A stretch of DNA of 10,364 nt, from assembly GCA_024275775.1 (NCBI GenBank), contig JAJRYM010000157.1, positions 1 through 10,364 on the forward strand, in the 5' to 3' direction. The notes under the pieces are model-generated. The model had not been told where the DNA came from. It did not search any database and worked only from the letters and a program-made list of their open reading frames with translations. Positions 1 through 5,725 of the stretch are shown here, piece after piece (positions within the stretch are counted from its first letter, which is position 1; each line of letters begins with the position of its first letter). This DNA comes from Nitrospirota bacterium. GTDB lineage: Bacteria; Nitrospinota_A; UBA7883; JACRGQ01. The translations under genes were made by a program, and so were the position numbers.

Positions 1-120
1 CTGTCGTCACGAAGCCATATGCCGTAGGCGTGTGGCTGTGGTGATCTCTCTTTAATTTGTTATGGCAACCATCGCTTGAAGAGAGATTGCCGCGCTCCCT
101 TTGGTCGCTCGCAAAGACAG
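1..120. repeat. Degenerate inverted repeat, intergenic REP/MITE-like element
   Basis: The stretch begins with CTGTC (1-5) and ends with GACAG (116-120). Inside, ATCTCTC (44-50) is mirrored by GAGAGAT (81-87). The two arms (about 1-50 and 81-120) are therefore imperfect inverted copies around a roughly 30-base AT-richer centre. The right arm, read in reverse, has the form CTGTC-TTTGCGAG-...-GGCAATCTCTC. That resembles the dispersed palindromic repeats of the 'TTGCGAGG...GCAATCTC' kind seen between genes in many bacterial genomes. The family resemblance is from memory; the inverted symmetry is visible directly. No coding signal is seen in 1-214. Confidence 0.5.
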
Positions 121-214
121 GTCTATAAACAAAATCATGGTATTTTCAGACTCGTTTCATATTGGAAAAAGCTGGGATTTCCGGTTTATCCGGCCTGCCG
201 TTTACAATAAGGGG

Positions 215-1510
215 ATGAATACAACCGCATCGGAGTCTCCCGCCGGGCTGAAAGGTCTGGAAAGCCTCATCGAGAAATGCGTGTTATGCGCGGGCTGTCA
301 CGCAGGCTGTCCCACCTATTCCCTCTCGCGCATGGAGCACGATTCCGCCCGCGGCATGGTTGTTATGGCCGATGCAATCCTTAAAGGAGAACTAGAGCCG
401 GATACAAGCATCGCCCGCAAATTCGACCACTGCCTAACCTGCATGAACTGCGTGGAGGTCTGCCCGGCGGGCGCCGACCCGGTAAAGGTGATAACCGCCG
501 CGAGGAGCGACATCCGCCGGAAACTCGGCGGCGGCATTATATCGAACCGGATCTTCACCGGCGTACTGCCGAACAGAACACTTCTTACACTGTTCGCCGG
601 GCTTATGACTATAGCCTCCGGACTGTACCGCCTGCTCCCTGCGCTTGAAATCCTGCCGTTCGTCAGCAGAGGAAGAAAAAAGACGATACCGGACTTTCAT
701 ATCAGGCGGCTGAAGAACGATTACCCGGAGATTATCCGCCCGCCTGGGAAACCGTTTATGCGGGTAGCCTATTTCACCGGCTGTATGGCCGATTCCGTCT
801 ATCAGGACGCGGGCAGAAGCGTTATCGAAATCATGCAGTCTGCGGGCATGGAGGTAATCCTGTTGAAAGGGGAGGTCTGTTGCGGCGCGCCGGCATGGTT
901 CGCGGGCGACAGGGAAAGCGCAAAGAAAATGGCCGAAAAGAATTTCAGGCTTTTCACGGATTGCGAGGCGGACTGCATAGTAACCAGCTGTGCCACCTGC
1001 GGGTCGGTGCTCAAAGAAATTTATCCGCAGATTCTGGGGGCGAAGAGAGCGGAAGCTTTTTCCGAAAAGATAATCGATTTCCAAAAACTGCTGGTTGAAA
1101 AACTATGGGACAGGCTTGATTTCATCAACGGCGCCGACCACCCCTTAACAGTCACCTACCACGACCCCTGCCACCTTTCGCGGGGGATGAAAGTTACCGC
1201 CGAGCCGCGCGACATTTTGCAAAAACTGCCCGGCGTGGAGTTCATGGAGATGGAAAACGCTTCAGCGTGCTGTGGAGGCGCGGGCACCTTCTCGATTAAA
1301 TTTTTCGACGACTCGCTTGAAATCGGCAGAGAGAAAGCCGAATCGGTAAAAAATTCCGGTGCGGAGGTTGTGGCCACGGCGTGCCCCTCGTGCCGTCTGC
1401 AGTTATCGGAACTTTCGGGACGGTTCGCGCCGGGTGTGCGGGTGGTTCATACCGCAAGCCTTGTAAGGGAACGCATCAGGGTTTCCGAAGCCGTGCGGAA
1501 GAAAGTTTAA
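215..1510 (+). CDS. glcF: GlcF-like (Fe-S)-binding oxidoreductase subunit (glycolate/lactate oxidase type)
   Basis: This is a predicted electron-transfer subunit of a 2-hydroxyacid oxidase such as glycolate oxidase, passing electrons from an FAD-linked partner towards the quinone pool. The 431-residue protein has two ferredoxin-type 4Fe-4S motifs: CxxCxxCxxxCP at C22/C25/C28/C32 and again at C73/C76/C79/C83. Two CCG (cysteine-rich) domains follow, with CCG at 222-223, CATC at 259-262, DPCH around 319, CCGG at 352-353 and CPSC at 390-393. This is the full GlcF architecture, close to the roughly 407 residues of E. coli GlcF. The frame stays open upstream to a TTG at 101, but those 38 residues come partly from the repeat at 1-120. 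I chose ATG 215 because homologues begin shortly before the first cluster. AAGGGG directly abuts this ATG, too close for a normal Shine-Dalgarno, and a TACAAT at 203-208 would allow a nearly leaderless mRNA. No FAD subunit (GlcD) is in the window; it could lie upstream. LutA/LldE-like roles are possible alternatives. Confidence 0.88.
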   Translation: MNTTASESPAGLKGLESLIEKCVLCAGCHAGCPTYSLSRMEHDSARGMVVMADAILKGELEPDTSIARKFDHCLTCMNCVEVCPAGADPVKVITAARSDIRRKLGGGIISNRIFTGVLPNRTLLTLFAGLMTIASGLYRLLPALEILPFVSRGRKKTIPDFHIRRLKNDYPEIIRPPGKPFMRVAYFTGCMADSVYQDAGRSVIEIMQSAGMEVILLKGEVCCGAPAWFAGDRESAKKMAEKNFRLFTDCEADCIVTSCATCGSVLKEIYPQILGAKRAEAFSEKIIDFQKLLVEKLWDRLDFINGADHPLTVTYHDPCHLSRGMKVTAEPRDILQKLPGVEFMEMENASACCGGAGTFSIKFFDDSLEIGREKAESVKNSGAEVVATACPSCRLQLSELSGRFAPGVRVVHTASLVRERIRVSEAVRKKV

Positions 1511-1580
1511 GGCCGCGTTTAGCTAAGTCTATGGCCGCACTCTTTCCGAAGCCGTGCGGAAGAGAGTTTCAGGCCGCGTT
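1482..1580. repeat. 38-bp direct repeat duplicating the 3' end of the glcF-like gene
   Basis: Bases 1482-1519 (the last codons and stop of the Fe-S gene plus 9 bases) recur at 1543-1580 with only two mismatches, offset by 61 bases. One of the two changes turns the stop TAA into TCA in the second copy. The second copy is noncoding and fills most of the short gap between the convergent glcF-like and gmhB genes. It looks like a short tandem duplication that has begun to diverge. Confidence 0.85.
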
Positions 1581-1593
1581 GAAGAGAGGCTTT

Positions 1594-2151
1594 CTAGCTA
1601 TTGAGGGATAAGATTTTCTTAACGGCGGCCAGAACGTCAGGCGCTATGAAATCGGCTTTTGTATTTTCCTTTTCCGCCGCGCCGTAGCCGGTTTCCACAA
1701 GGTAGGTCGTCATCCCGAGTTTGCGGCCGGTTTCAATATCGGTATTCTTATCGCCCACGATAGCCAGCTCTTCGGGAAGAAACCGTTCCCGCGCGATAAT
1801 GGGGTCGATGAGGGCGGTGCCGGGTTTACGGCAGGAACAGATTTTCGTATATTTTGGGATATTGCCGTCGGGATGGTGGGGGCAATAGAGAACATCCTCA
1901 ATCCGTACGCCGTGCTCTCGGAAAAGTTTCAGCATGTAATCCGTCAACTTACGGTAATCTTCCTCGGTATAAAAACTGCGGGCTATGCCGCCCTGATTTG
2001 TGATGATATATATTTTCACGCCGCGTTCATTGAGCAGTTTCATGGCTTTCAGCGCGCCGGGAATAAGGTGGAATTTCTCGGTCTGATAAACGTATTTTTT
2101 CTCTTCGTTTATGGTGCCGTCCCTATCCAGAAATATCGCTTTTATCGCCAT
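1594..2151 (-). CDS. gmhB: D-glycero-D-manno-heptose 1,7-bisphosphate 7-phosphatase (HAD family)
   Basis: This cytoplasmic HAD-superfamily phosphatase removes the 7-phosphate from heptose 1,7-bisphosphate on the way to ADP-heptose for the LPS inner core. The 185 residues match the usual family length of about 180-190. HAD motif I is DRDGT near residues 9-13 (LDRDGTINEE). Motif II is TNQGG near residue 52, and the distal acidic motif is GDKNTDIE near residue 137. The insertion CPHHPDG...CSCRKP carries the Cys/His ligands of the structural zinc typical of GmhB. It starts at ATG 2151 with only a weak ribosome site, 26 bases after the stop of the TPR gene, so it is probably co-transcribed with that gene. 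It is convergent with the glcF-like gene. The related histidinol-phosphate phosphatase is the main alternative, but gmhA nearby favours GmhB. Confidence 0.92.
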   Translation of the reverse strand: MAIKAIFLDRDGTINEEKKYVYQTEKFHLIPGALKAMKLLNERGVKIYIITNQGGIARSFYTEEDYRKLTDYMLKLFREHGVRIEDVLYCPHHPDGNIPKYTKICSCRKPGTALIDPIIARERFLPEELAIVGDKNTDIETGRKLGMTTYLVETGYGAAEKENTKADFIAPDVLAAVKKILSLNS

Positions 2152-2177
2152 TTAAATAATCCGACAGAGTCCGGCAT

Positions 2178-3347
2178 TTACCAGCCGAGATTCCTTAGCC
2201 GCACGTTCGCGCCAGCCTGAAACCGGCAAACGTAAGCGGAATTCGATTTTCTTTTCGCCACGCAGTGTGAAACACCGTTCAGCAAACCTTTCCAGTCCTT
2301 TTTCACATCCGCCGCGTTCGAATATTCCAGCCATACCATTTCGTCCTTTTTAATAGCTCTTTTCAGTCGGCGTATCTTACCCTGTGTCTTCGAAACGCTC
2401 CAGCGGTTGATGTTCAGGCATATTTCGGTGATGGCCAAAGCGTTGTTTACCTCCGGGAAGCGTTTCAAAGGCAGTCCTTCTTTATTTATGATGTCTGTTA
2501 TGGTTTCAAAATAGCTCTTGGCTTTATCGCACTGGCGCAGTTGAAGATGGATTCTACCCAGCACCCAATACGGCCGTTTATCGGCCGGATACAGCTCGGC
2601 CATTCCGTTCGCAATACTCAGCGCTCTGGTGTAGCGCCTTTCATTCAGCGATATCCAGAGAAGAATTCCGTTTGCGAAATCGCGGGTAAGGCCGTCGGCT
2701 TCGGCCGCTTTGCGTATCATTTCCAGCCCTTCGCGGCGCATATCCTTGCCGTCGGTAATGAATTTCTTCACGAACCATCCCGTAATCCCGCCTCTTTCGA
2801 CATGCATTTTGCTTGCGTAGTAATAGACCGTTCCAAGACCGTAATAGGCGTCGGCAAGTTCCGGATCCAGCTCAAGAGATTTCTTCAGATATTTAATGGT
2901 GCTTCGGGCGCTGGTGAACGCCTGTAGCATATCCTGCCTCTGCCCGTGCAGAAGGCCGTAATAACCGTAAATACTGCCCAGAAAAAAGTATCCAAGCGTT
3001 TGTTTAGGATGCTGGTGAATGTAAAGGCGGGCCTTTTCAATGGTTAGCTTGGCGTACTTTTCGAACGCCGGCATCAGTGACCAGTCATGCCGCAAAGTTA
3101 TCATTTCGGCGTACCGGCCGGACATAAGGAAATATCCGGTCGGTTCGTCTGGATGCTTTTTTATATAATTAAGAAATATCTGTTCGCCGAACTTGTAATG
3201 CCCGGCCAGAAACGAGCGCACGCCATGCTTGGCGATTTTGGTGCTTTCGGCATCCAGCACCTGCGTGGCAAAAGCCGGTTTCGGGAAAAGCCCCGCAACG
3301 AGCAAAGCACAAAAAACCGGCACGGCTTTGCGAACAAATGAACTCAT
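2178..3347 (-). CDS. Exported tetratricopeptide-repeat protein of unknown function
   Basis: The 389-residue protein begins with a classic Sec signal: positively charged start (FVRK), hydrophobic core (VPVFCALLVAGLF) and a likely cleavage at AFA-TQ around residue 28. Helical repeats of TPR type follow. The clearest is near the middle, where KYLKKSLELDPELADAYYGL precedes GTVYYYASK, and another lies in ALSIANGMAELYPADKRPYWVLGRIHLQ. These suggest a periplasmic or envelope scaffold, but no partner or enzymatic motif is visible and I assign no specific function. Start choice: the frame extends to a TTG at 3362, but ATG 3347 is better because CGGAG sits 4 bases upstream. It lies 26 bases ahead of gmhB on the same strand and 224 bases after the antiporter. 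That gap holds hairpins and a possible riboswitch (see 3449-3531), so the gene may have its own control. Confidence 0.85.
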   Translation of the reverse strand: MSSFVRKAVPVFCALLVAGLFPKPAFATQVLDAESTKIAKHGVRSFLAGHYKFGEQIFLNYIKKHPDEPTGYFLMSGRYAEMITLRHDWSLMPAFEKYAKLTIEKARLYIHQHPKQTLGYFFLGSIYGYYGLLHGQRQDMLQAFTSARSTIKYLKKSLELDPELADAYYGLGTVYYYASKMHVERGGITGWFVKKFITDGKDMRREGLEMIRKAAEADGLTRDFANGILLWISLNERRYTRALSIANGMAELYPADKRPYWVLGRIHLQLRQCDKAKSYFETITDIINKEGLPLKRFPEVNNALAITEICLNINRWSVSKTQGKIRRLKRAIKKDEMVWLEYSNAADVKKDWKGLLNGVSHCVAKRKSNSAYVCRFQAGANVRLRNLGW

Positions 3348-3390
3348 AAATCTCCGTTTCAATGTAACCCCATAATTTGTCCTGTTAGAT

Positions 3391-3423
3391 ACAAAAATCA
3401 GGTTTCGGTTCTTTCGTGCCGAA
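3391..3423 (-). terminator. Possible intrinsic terminator/attenuator ahead of the TPR gene
   Basis: On the minus strand TTCGG (3423-3419) can pair with CCGAA (3408-3404) across a 10-base loop, followed 6 bases later by a run of five T (3397-3393). It stands 44 bases before the TPR start codon. A terminator placed directly before a gene is more useful as a conditional attenuator than as an end signal. The stem is only five base pairs, so the call is weak. Confidence 0.3.
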
Positions 3424-3448
3424 TGGAAGCGTGTTCCGGTCGAAAAAA

Positions 3449-3531
3449 TTAGTCCGCCTGTCCTTACGATTAAGTGAGACTTTGCATCGCCCTGTTACAT
3501 GCAAAACATAGCAGGGAACCGCAAGTTTGCC
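3449..3531 (-). promoter_or_regulatory. Candidate GEMM-like (c-di-GMP-I type) riboswitch in the TPR-gene leader
   Basis: Three blocks on the minus strand resemble the GEMM-I aptamer core in the right order. GGCAAAC lies at 3531-3525. A hairpin closed by CCCTG/CAGGG follows, then ATGCAAAGTC at 3487-3478 (consensus ACGCAAAGCC). Last comes a small CTTA-ATCG-TAAG stem running into GGACAGGCGGACTAA (consensus roughly GRYAGCCRGGYUACC). Against the call, no convincing closing helix P1 is seen, because U-rich flanks face each other. The GCAAAG block could also simply be the far arm of a long hairpin with ACTTGC. No GNRA loop is present. The match is to a remembered consensus and was not scored. Confidence 0.28.
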
Positions 3532-3555
3532 AAAAAACAGCCCTGCACAAGCAGG
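3532..3555 (-). terminator. Possible intrinsic terminator of the antiporter gene
   Basis: On the minus strand CCTGC (3555-3551), loop TTGT, GCAGG (3546-3542) forms a 5-bp GC-rich hairpin. A T-run (3537-3532) follows after GCTG. It begins 17 bases beyond the antiporter stop codon, the expected place for a rho-independent terminator. The stem is short and there is a 4-base gap before the T-run. Confidence 0.42.
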
Positions 3556-3571
3556 TTTAATCGGTAAGAAA

Positions 3572-4780
3572 TCAGGTCTTAAGCCGTTTTTCAGGAGGGG
3601 GGTCTTTGGAAAGCCATTTTTCGCCGGTAAGCGTTATTCCTATCGCGCCGAGCGGAGCGGTGAAAAGTATCGAAAGCACGGCCACCGCAAGGATAATATC
3701 CCCGCCTTCAACACCCATCTCCATCGGCACCGCGCCTATGGCGGCCTGCACGGTAGCTTTCGGGATGTATGAAATAACGCAGAAAAGTTTTTCCCTGAAA
3801 TTAAAATCTGTGCCGGCAAGAGATATGTAAGCGCCTATGCTCCTCGCGATAAGAGCGGTAAAAACCAGAACGGACCCGGCGATGCCCGCTGTCCAGGCGA
3901 CTTTAATATCCACCTGCGCGCCTACCAGCACGAACAGCAGTATCTCGGCGAATATCCAGACTTTGGCCAGTTTCCGGGAAATCTTGTGCGCCCGTATTTC
4001 CGTTTTTTCCAGAATGATGAGGCCGACCACCATGACTCCAAGCAGAGCGGACATGGCGACCTTTGTTTTAACCGCCTCCTCCAGCCAGATAAGCATAATG
4101 GCCACCGAGATTATGATTATCGTCATCTTGGTGGCCCTCAGCTTGTACCGCTCGAAGACGTGATAAAGAATGTAGCCCGTCACGGCGCCAACGATTATGC
4201 CGAGGATTATCGATTCGGGGATTTCCAGAAGTTTCAGCCACACCGGCCCGCCTGTGCCGAAATACATCCCAAGAAGCGTGGTGAATATGAGGATTACGAA
4301 AACATTATCCGCCGACGAGGCGCTCAAAAGAAGCGTTGGGATGCCCTTTTCGGTCCCCCTGTTTTTGCCTATCAGATTTATCATCAGCGGAACGACCACG
4401 GCCAGAGAAACGGCGGAGAGGATGAAAGCGAGTATGGCCGCTTCCAGATAGGTTATGCCCAAAAGAGAAGGCGCGAGAAGGGTTATGGCAACGCCTTCAA
4501 AAGTGGCGGGGACGCAGGAAAGTAAAAGCGCCGGACGGCCGACCCTGTTAAGCGTATCCCGCCTCAGTTCAAGCCCCGCCCTAAGAAGAAGCACGATAAG
4601 GGCGATCATCCTCAAATCGGCAGATACCTTGAGGAGCTCAGGCTGAATGATATCGAAAACGAACGGGCCGCATAGAATGCCGACGAACAGCATGCCGAGA
4701 AGCCCAGGCAGTTTTACCTTTTCAAAAAGGTAATTGGCGAACAGGCCAAGCAGAGCGATTAACGCGAGGCTTACCGCCAT
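3572..4780 (-). CDS. CPA-family cation/proton antiporter (Na_H_Exchanger, SLC9B/NHA-like), fluoride-riboswitch controlled
   Basis: This 402-residue, very hydrophobic inner-membrane protein has about 12-13 predicted membrane segments and no soluble regulatory (TrkA-N) domain. It opens with LPGLLGMLFVGILCGP, the typical first helices of the Na_H_Exchanger family. The mid-membrane carboxylate site reads SSADN, D158-N159, at the place where CPA1 exchangers have ND and CPA2 exchangers DD. Near the C-terminus PKATVQAAIG (340-349) matches a segment I recall as typical of the SLC9B/NHA branch, with K341 as the likely functional lysine. The protein would exchange Na+ or another monovalent cation for protons. 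Start ATG 4780 fits the family N-terminus, which begins directly with helix 1, but has no strong ribosome site of its own. Instead it overlaps the stop of a 20-codon leader ORF that has one. Upstream lie a promoter and a fluoride riboswitch, so expression should rise with fluoride. The ion it moves cannot be read from sequence. Confidence 0.92.
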   Translation of the reverse strand: MAVSLALIALLGLFANYLFEKVKLPGLLGMLFVGILCGPFVFDIIQPELLKVSADLRMIALIVLLLRAGLELRRDTLNRVGRPALLLSCVPATFEGVAITLLAPSLLGITYLEAAILAFILSAVSLAVVVPLMINLIGKNRGTEKGIPTLLLSASSADNVFVILIFTTLLGMYFGTGGPVWLKLLEIPESIILGIIVGAVTGYILYHVFERYKLRATKMTIIIISVAIMLIWLEEAVKTKVAMSALLGVMVVGLIILEKTEIRAHKISRKLAKVWIFAEILLFVLVGAQVDIKVAWTAGIAGSVLVFTALIARSIGAYISLAGTDFNFREKLFCVISYIPKATVQAAIGAVPMEMGVEGGDIILAVAVLSILFTAPLGAIGITLTGEKWLSKDPPPEKRLKT

Positions 4781-4833
4781 GATGTTTCTTTGGAATCGGA
4801 AGCTTTCGCTATAAATGAAATATGATTATTCAT
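4771..4833 (-). CDS. Leader peptide ORF, translationally coupled to the antiporter
   Basis: A 20-codon ORF (ATG at 4833, TAA at 4773-4771) begins 7 bases after a perfect AAGGAGT Shine-Dalgarno (4847-4841). Its product starts MNNHISF and ends KETSWR, resembling nothing I know. The last ten bases overlap the first codons of the antiporter in another frame (ATGGCGGTAA contains both the ATG and the TAA). This is the usual geometry for termination-reinitiation coupling. Since the antiporter ATG lacks a strong ribosome site and this ORF has an ideal one under riboswitch control, the leader probably carries ribosomes to the antiporter start. Confidence 0.65.
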   Translation of the reverse strand: MNNHISFIAKASDSKETSWR

Positions 4834-4840
4834 TCCGACA

Positions 4841-4876
4841 ACTCCTTACGCAAAAGGTTAGTAAAAACCTAGGAGT
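4841..4876 (-). promoter_or_regulatory. Riboswitch expression platform sequestering the Shine-Dalgarno
   Basis: ACTCCTAGGTT (4876-4866) can fold onto AACCT (4859-4855) and AGGAGT (4846-4841). That gives two stacked helices of 5 and 6 bp with a 6-base loop and an 8-base one-sided bulge. The ACTCC strand is the same one that forms the fluoride aptamer pseudoknot, and AGGAGT is part of the leader ORF's Shine-Dalgarno. The two structures exclude each other: pseudoknot formed means ribosome site free, pseudoknot lost means ribosome site blocked. No T-run follows, so control is probably at translation rather than termination. Confidence 0.75.
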
Positions 4877-4925
4877 CATCAGCTTCGCAGGCGAGCGTTT
4901 TTTAAGGAGAACTCCATCTCCCTTT
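4868..4925 (-). promoter_or_regulatory. Fluoride riboswitch aptamer (crcB motif)
   Basis: Read on the minus strand, GGGAG-ATGGAGTT-CTCC (4922-4906) is the first hairpin with the diagnostic AUGG loop. An A-rich linker follows, then a second short hairpin (CGCTCG...CGAAGC, 4897-4882). The signature TGATGACTCCTA (4881-4870) completes it. GGAGT in the first loop pairs with ACTCC in this last segment, forming the 5-bp pseudoknot that encloses the fluoride-magnesium cluster in known structures of this class. All conserved blocks are present in order and spacing. The aptamer sits just downstream of a predicted transcription start and upstream of the antiporter, a known type of client besides the CrcB/Fluc and CLC-F exporters. 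The second hairpin is imperfect, with one bulged A. Confidence 0.93.
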
Positions 4926-4937
4926 CATTAGTGTGTG

Positions 4938-4965
4938 ATGATAGCAAAAACCGCCGGCAAGTCAA
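4938..4965 (-). promoter_or_regulatory. Sigma70-type promoter for the riboswitch-antiporter unit
   Basis: On the minus strand TTGACT (4965-4960; consensus TTGACA) is followed after 16 bases by TATCAT (4943-4938; consensus TATAAT). Each box has one mismatch. Transcription would start near 4931, only a few bases before the first hairpin of the fluoride aptamer, as expected for a riboswitch leader. The promoter lies directly beyond the gmhA stop, so the antiporter need not depend on gmhA transcription. Confidence 0.75.
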
Positions 4966-4988
4966 TAGACGCAAGAGCGAAGACGGAA

Positions 4989-5573
4989 TCACGCCCCGAA
5001 CAGATCGTCTTCCACGCAGGCGCAGAGCGCGTGTTCGAGAGCTAGATGGAGCTCCTGTATGACGCTCGTTTCATCGCCGTCGGCTATGAGGCGGTAATCG
5101 GCAAGCGTTCCCGCTTCCCCGCCGTCCCGCCCGCAGAAAATAATGGTCGTGAACCCCTTTTCCCTGCACGTTTTCAGGGCGTTATTTATATTGGCGGAAG
5201 CGCCTGAAGTGGTTATGCCGAGGAATATATCACCGGCTCTCATTTTCCCTTCCACCTGGCGCGAAAAGATTTTATCGAAACCGTAGTCGTTGCCGATGGC
5301 GGTGATAATGGAGCTGTCTACCGTAAGCGCCTCGGCCGGAAGCGGGTTTCTGTCTTTAGCCAGCCTGCTTACGAATTCGGCGGCAAGATGCTGAGCGTCG
5401 GCCGCGGAACCGCCGTTGCCCGCTATATAAAGGCGTCCGCCGGTTTTATAGGCGTTTAAAACGACTTCGGCGATTTTATCGACAGCCGCCAGTTTTTCGG
5501 CATTTTCCAAAAAATCCCGTTTGGCTTTTATCGAAGCTTCCAGCCTTTTTTTCAGTTTTGCGGCAAAACTCAT
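4989..5573 (-). CDS. gmhA: D-sedoheptulose 7-phosphate isomerase (SIS domain)
   Basis: This cytoplasmic isomerase converts sedoheptulose 7-phosphate to D-glycero-D-manno-heptose 7-phosphate, the first step of ADP-heptose synthesis for LPS. The 194-residue protein is nearly the same length as E. coli GmhA (192). It has an SIS domain with the phosphate-binding GNGGSAADAQHLAAEF and, later, TTSGASANI. The conserved H and E in QHLAAEF and the Q/H pair of QELHLALEH fit the active-site and zinc ligands of GmhA. The frame runs on to a TTG at 5615, but ATG 5573 has AGGGAAG 4 bases upstream and gives the family length, so I prefer it. It is divergent from the lipid kinase at 5726. A weak promoter candidate for it (TTGCCG, 18 bases, TATAGA; 5628-5599) lies just upstream. 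The partner gmhB is 3 kb away on the same strand, beyond the antiporter and TPR genes. Confidence 0.93.
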   Translation of the reverse strand: MSFAAKLKKRLEASIKAKRDFLENAEKLAAVDKIAEVVLNAYKTGGRLYIAGNGGSAADAQHLAAEFVSRLAKDRNPLPAEALTVDSSIITAIGNDYGFDKIFSRQVEGKMRAGDIFLGITTSGASANINNALKTCREKGFTTIIFCGRDGGEAGTLADYRLIADGDETSVIQELHLALEHALCACVEDDLFGA

Positions 5574-5725
5574 ATATCTTCCCTTTCCGATATGGTCTTC
5601 TATAATCCGGCGCAATCACTACCGGCAAGGATAAGTTTATCGCATTTACGGCCGGTTGGCGGCCGATTATTCGAGTATCGGAACATAATGGTAAAATTCT
5701 ACAATTACGATACGGGAATCTGAAA

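Noticed and set aside
101..214. N-terminal extension of the Fe-S protein from a TTG at 101 or ATG at 137
   Set aside because: The extra residues are not family-like and begin inside the inverted repeat; homologues start shortly before the first cysteine cluster, matching ATG 215.
434..1084. Minus-strand open frame of 216 codons within the Fe-S gene
   Set aside because: It is the complement of a well-supported coding region and shows no motifs or ribosome site of note.
3348..3362. Longer TPR protein starting at TTG 3362
   Set aside because: ATG 3347 has a GGAG ribosome site at good spacing and already gives a complete signal peptide.
4881..4906. Plus-strand intrinsic terminator (hairpin followed by GTTTTTT)
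   Set aside because: The stem is poor on that strand and no plus-strand gene precedes it; the same bases form the second hairpin and A-rich linker of the minus-strand fluoride aptamer.
5574..5615. Longer GmhA starting at TTG 5615
   Set aside because: ATG 5573 has AGGGAAG upstream and gives the normal family length; the extension is not conserved-looking.
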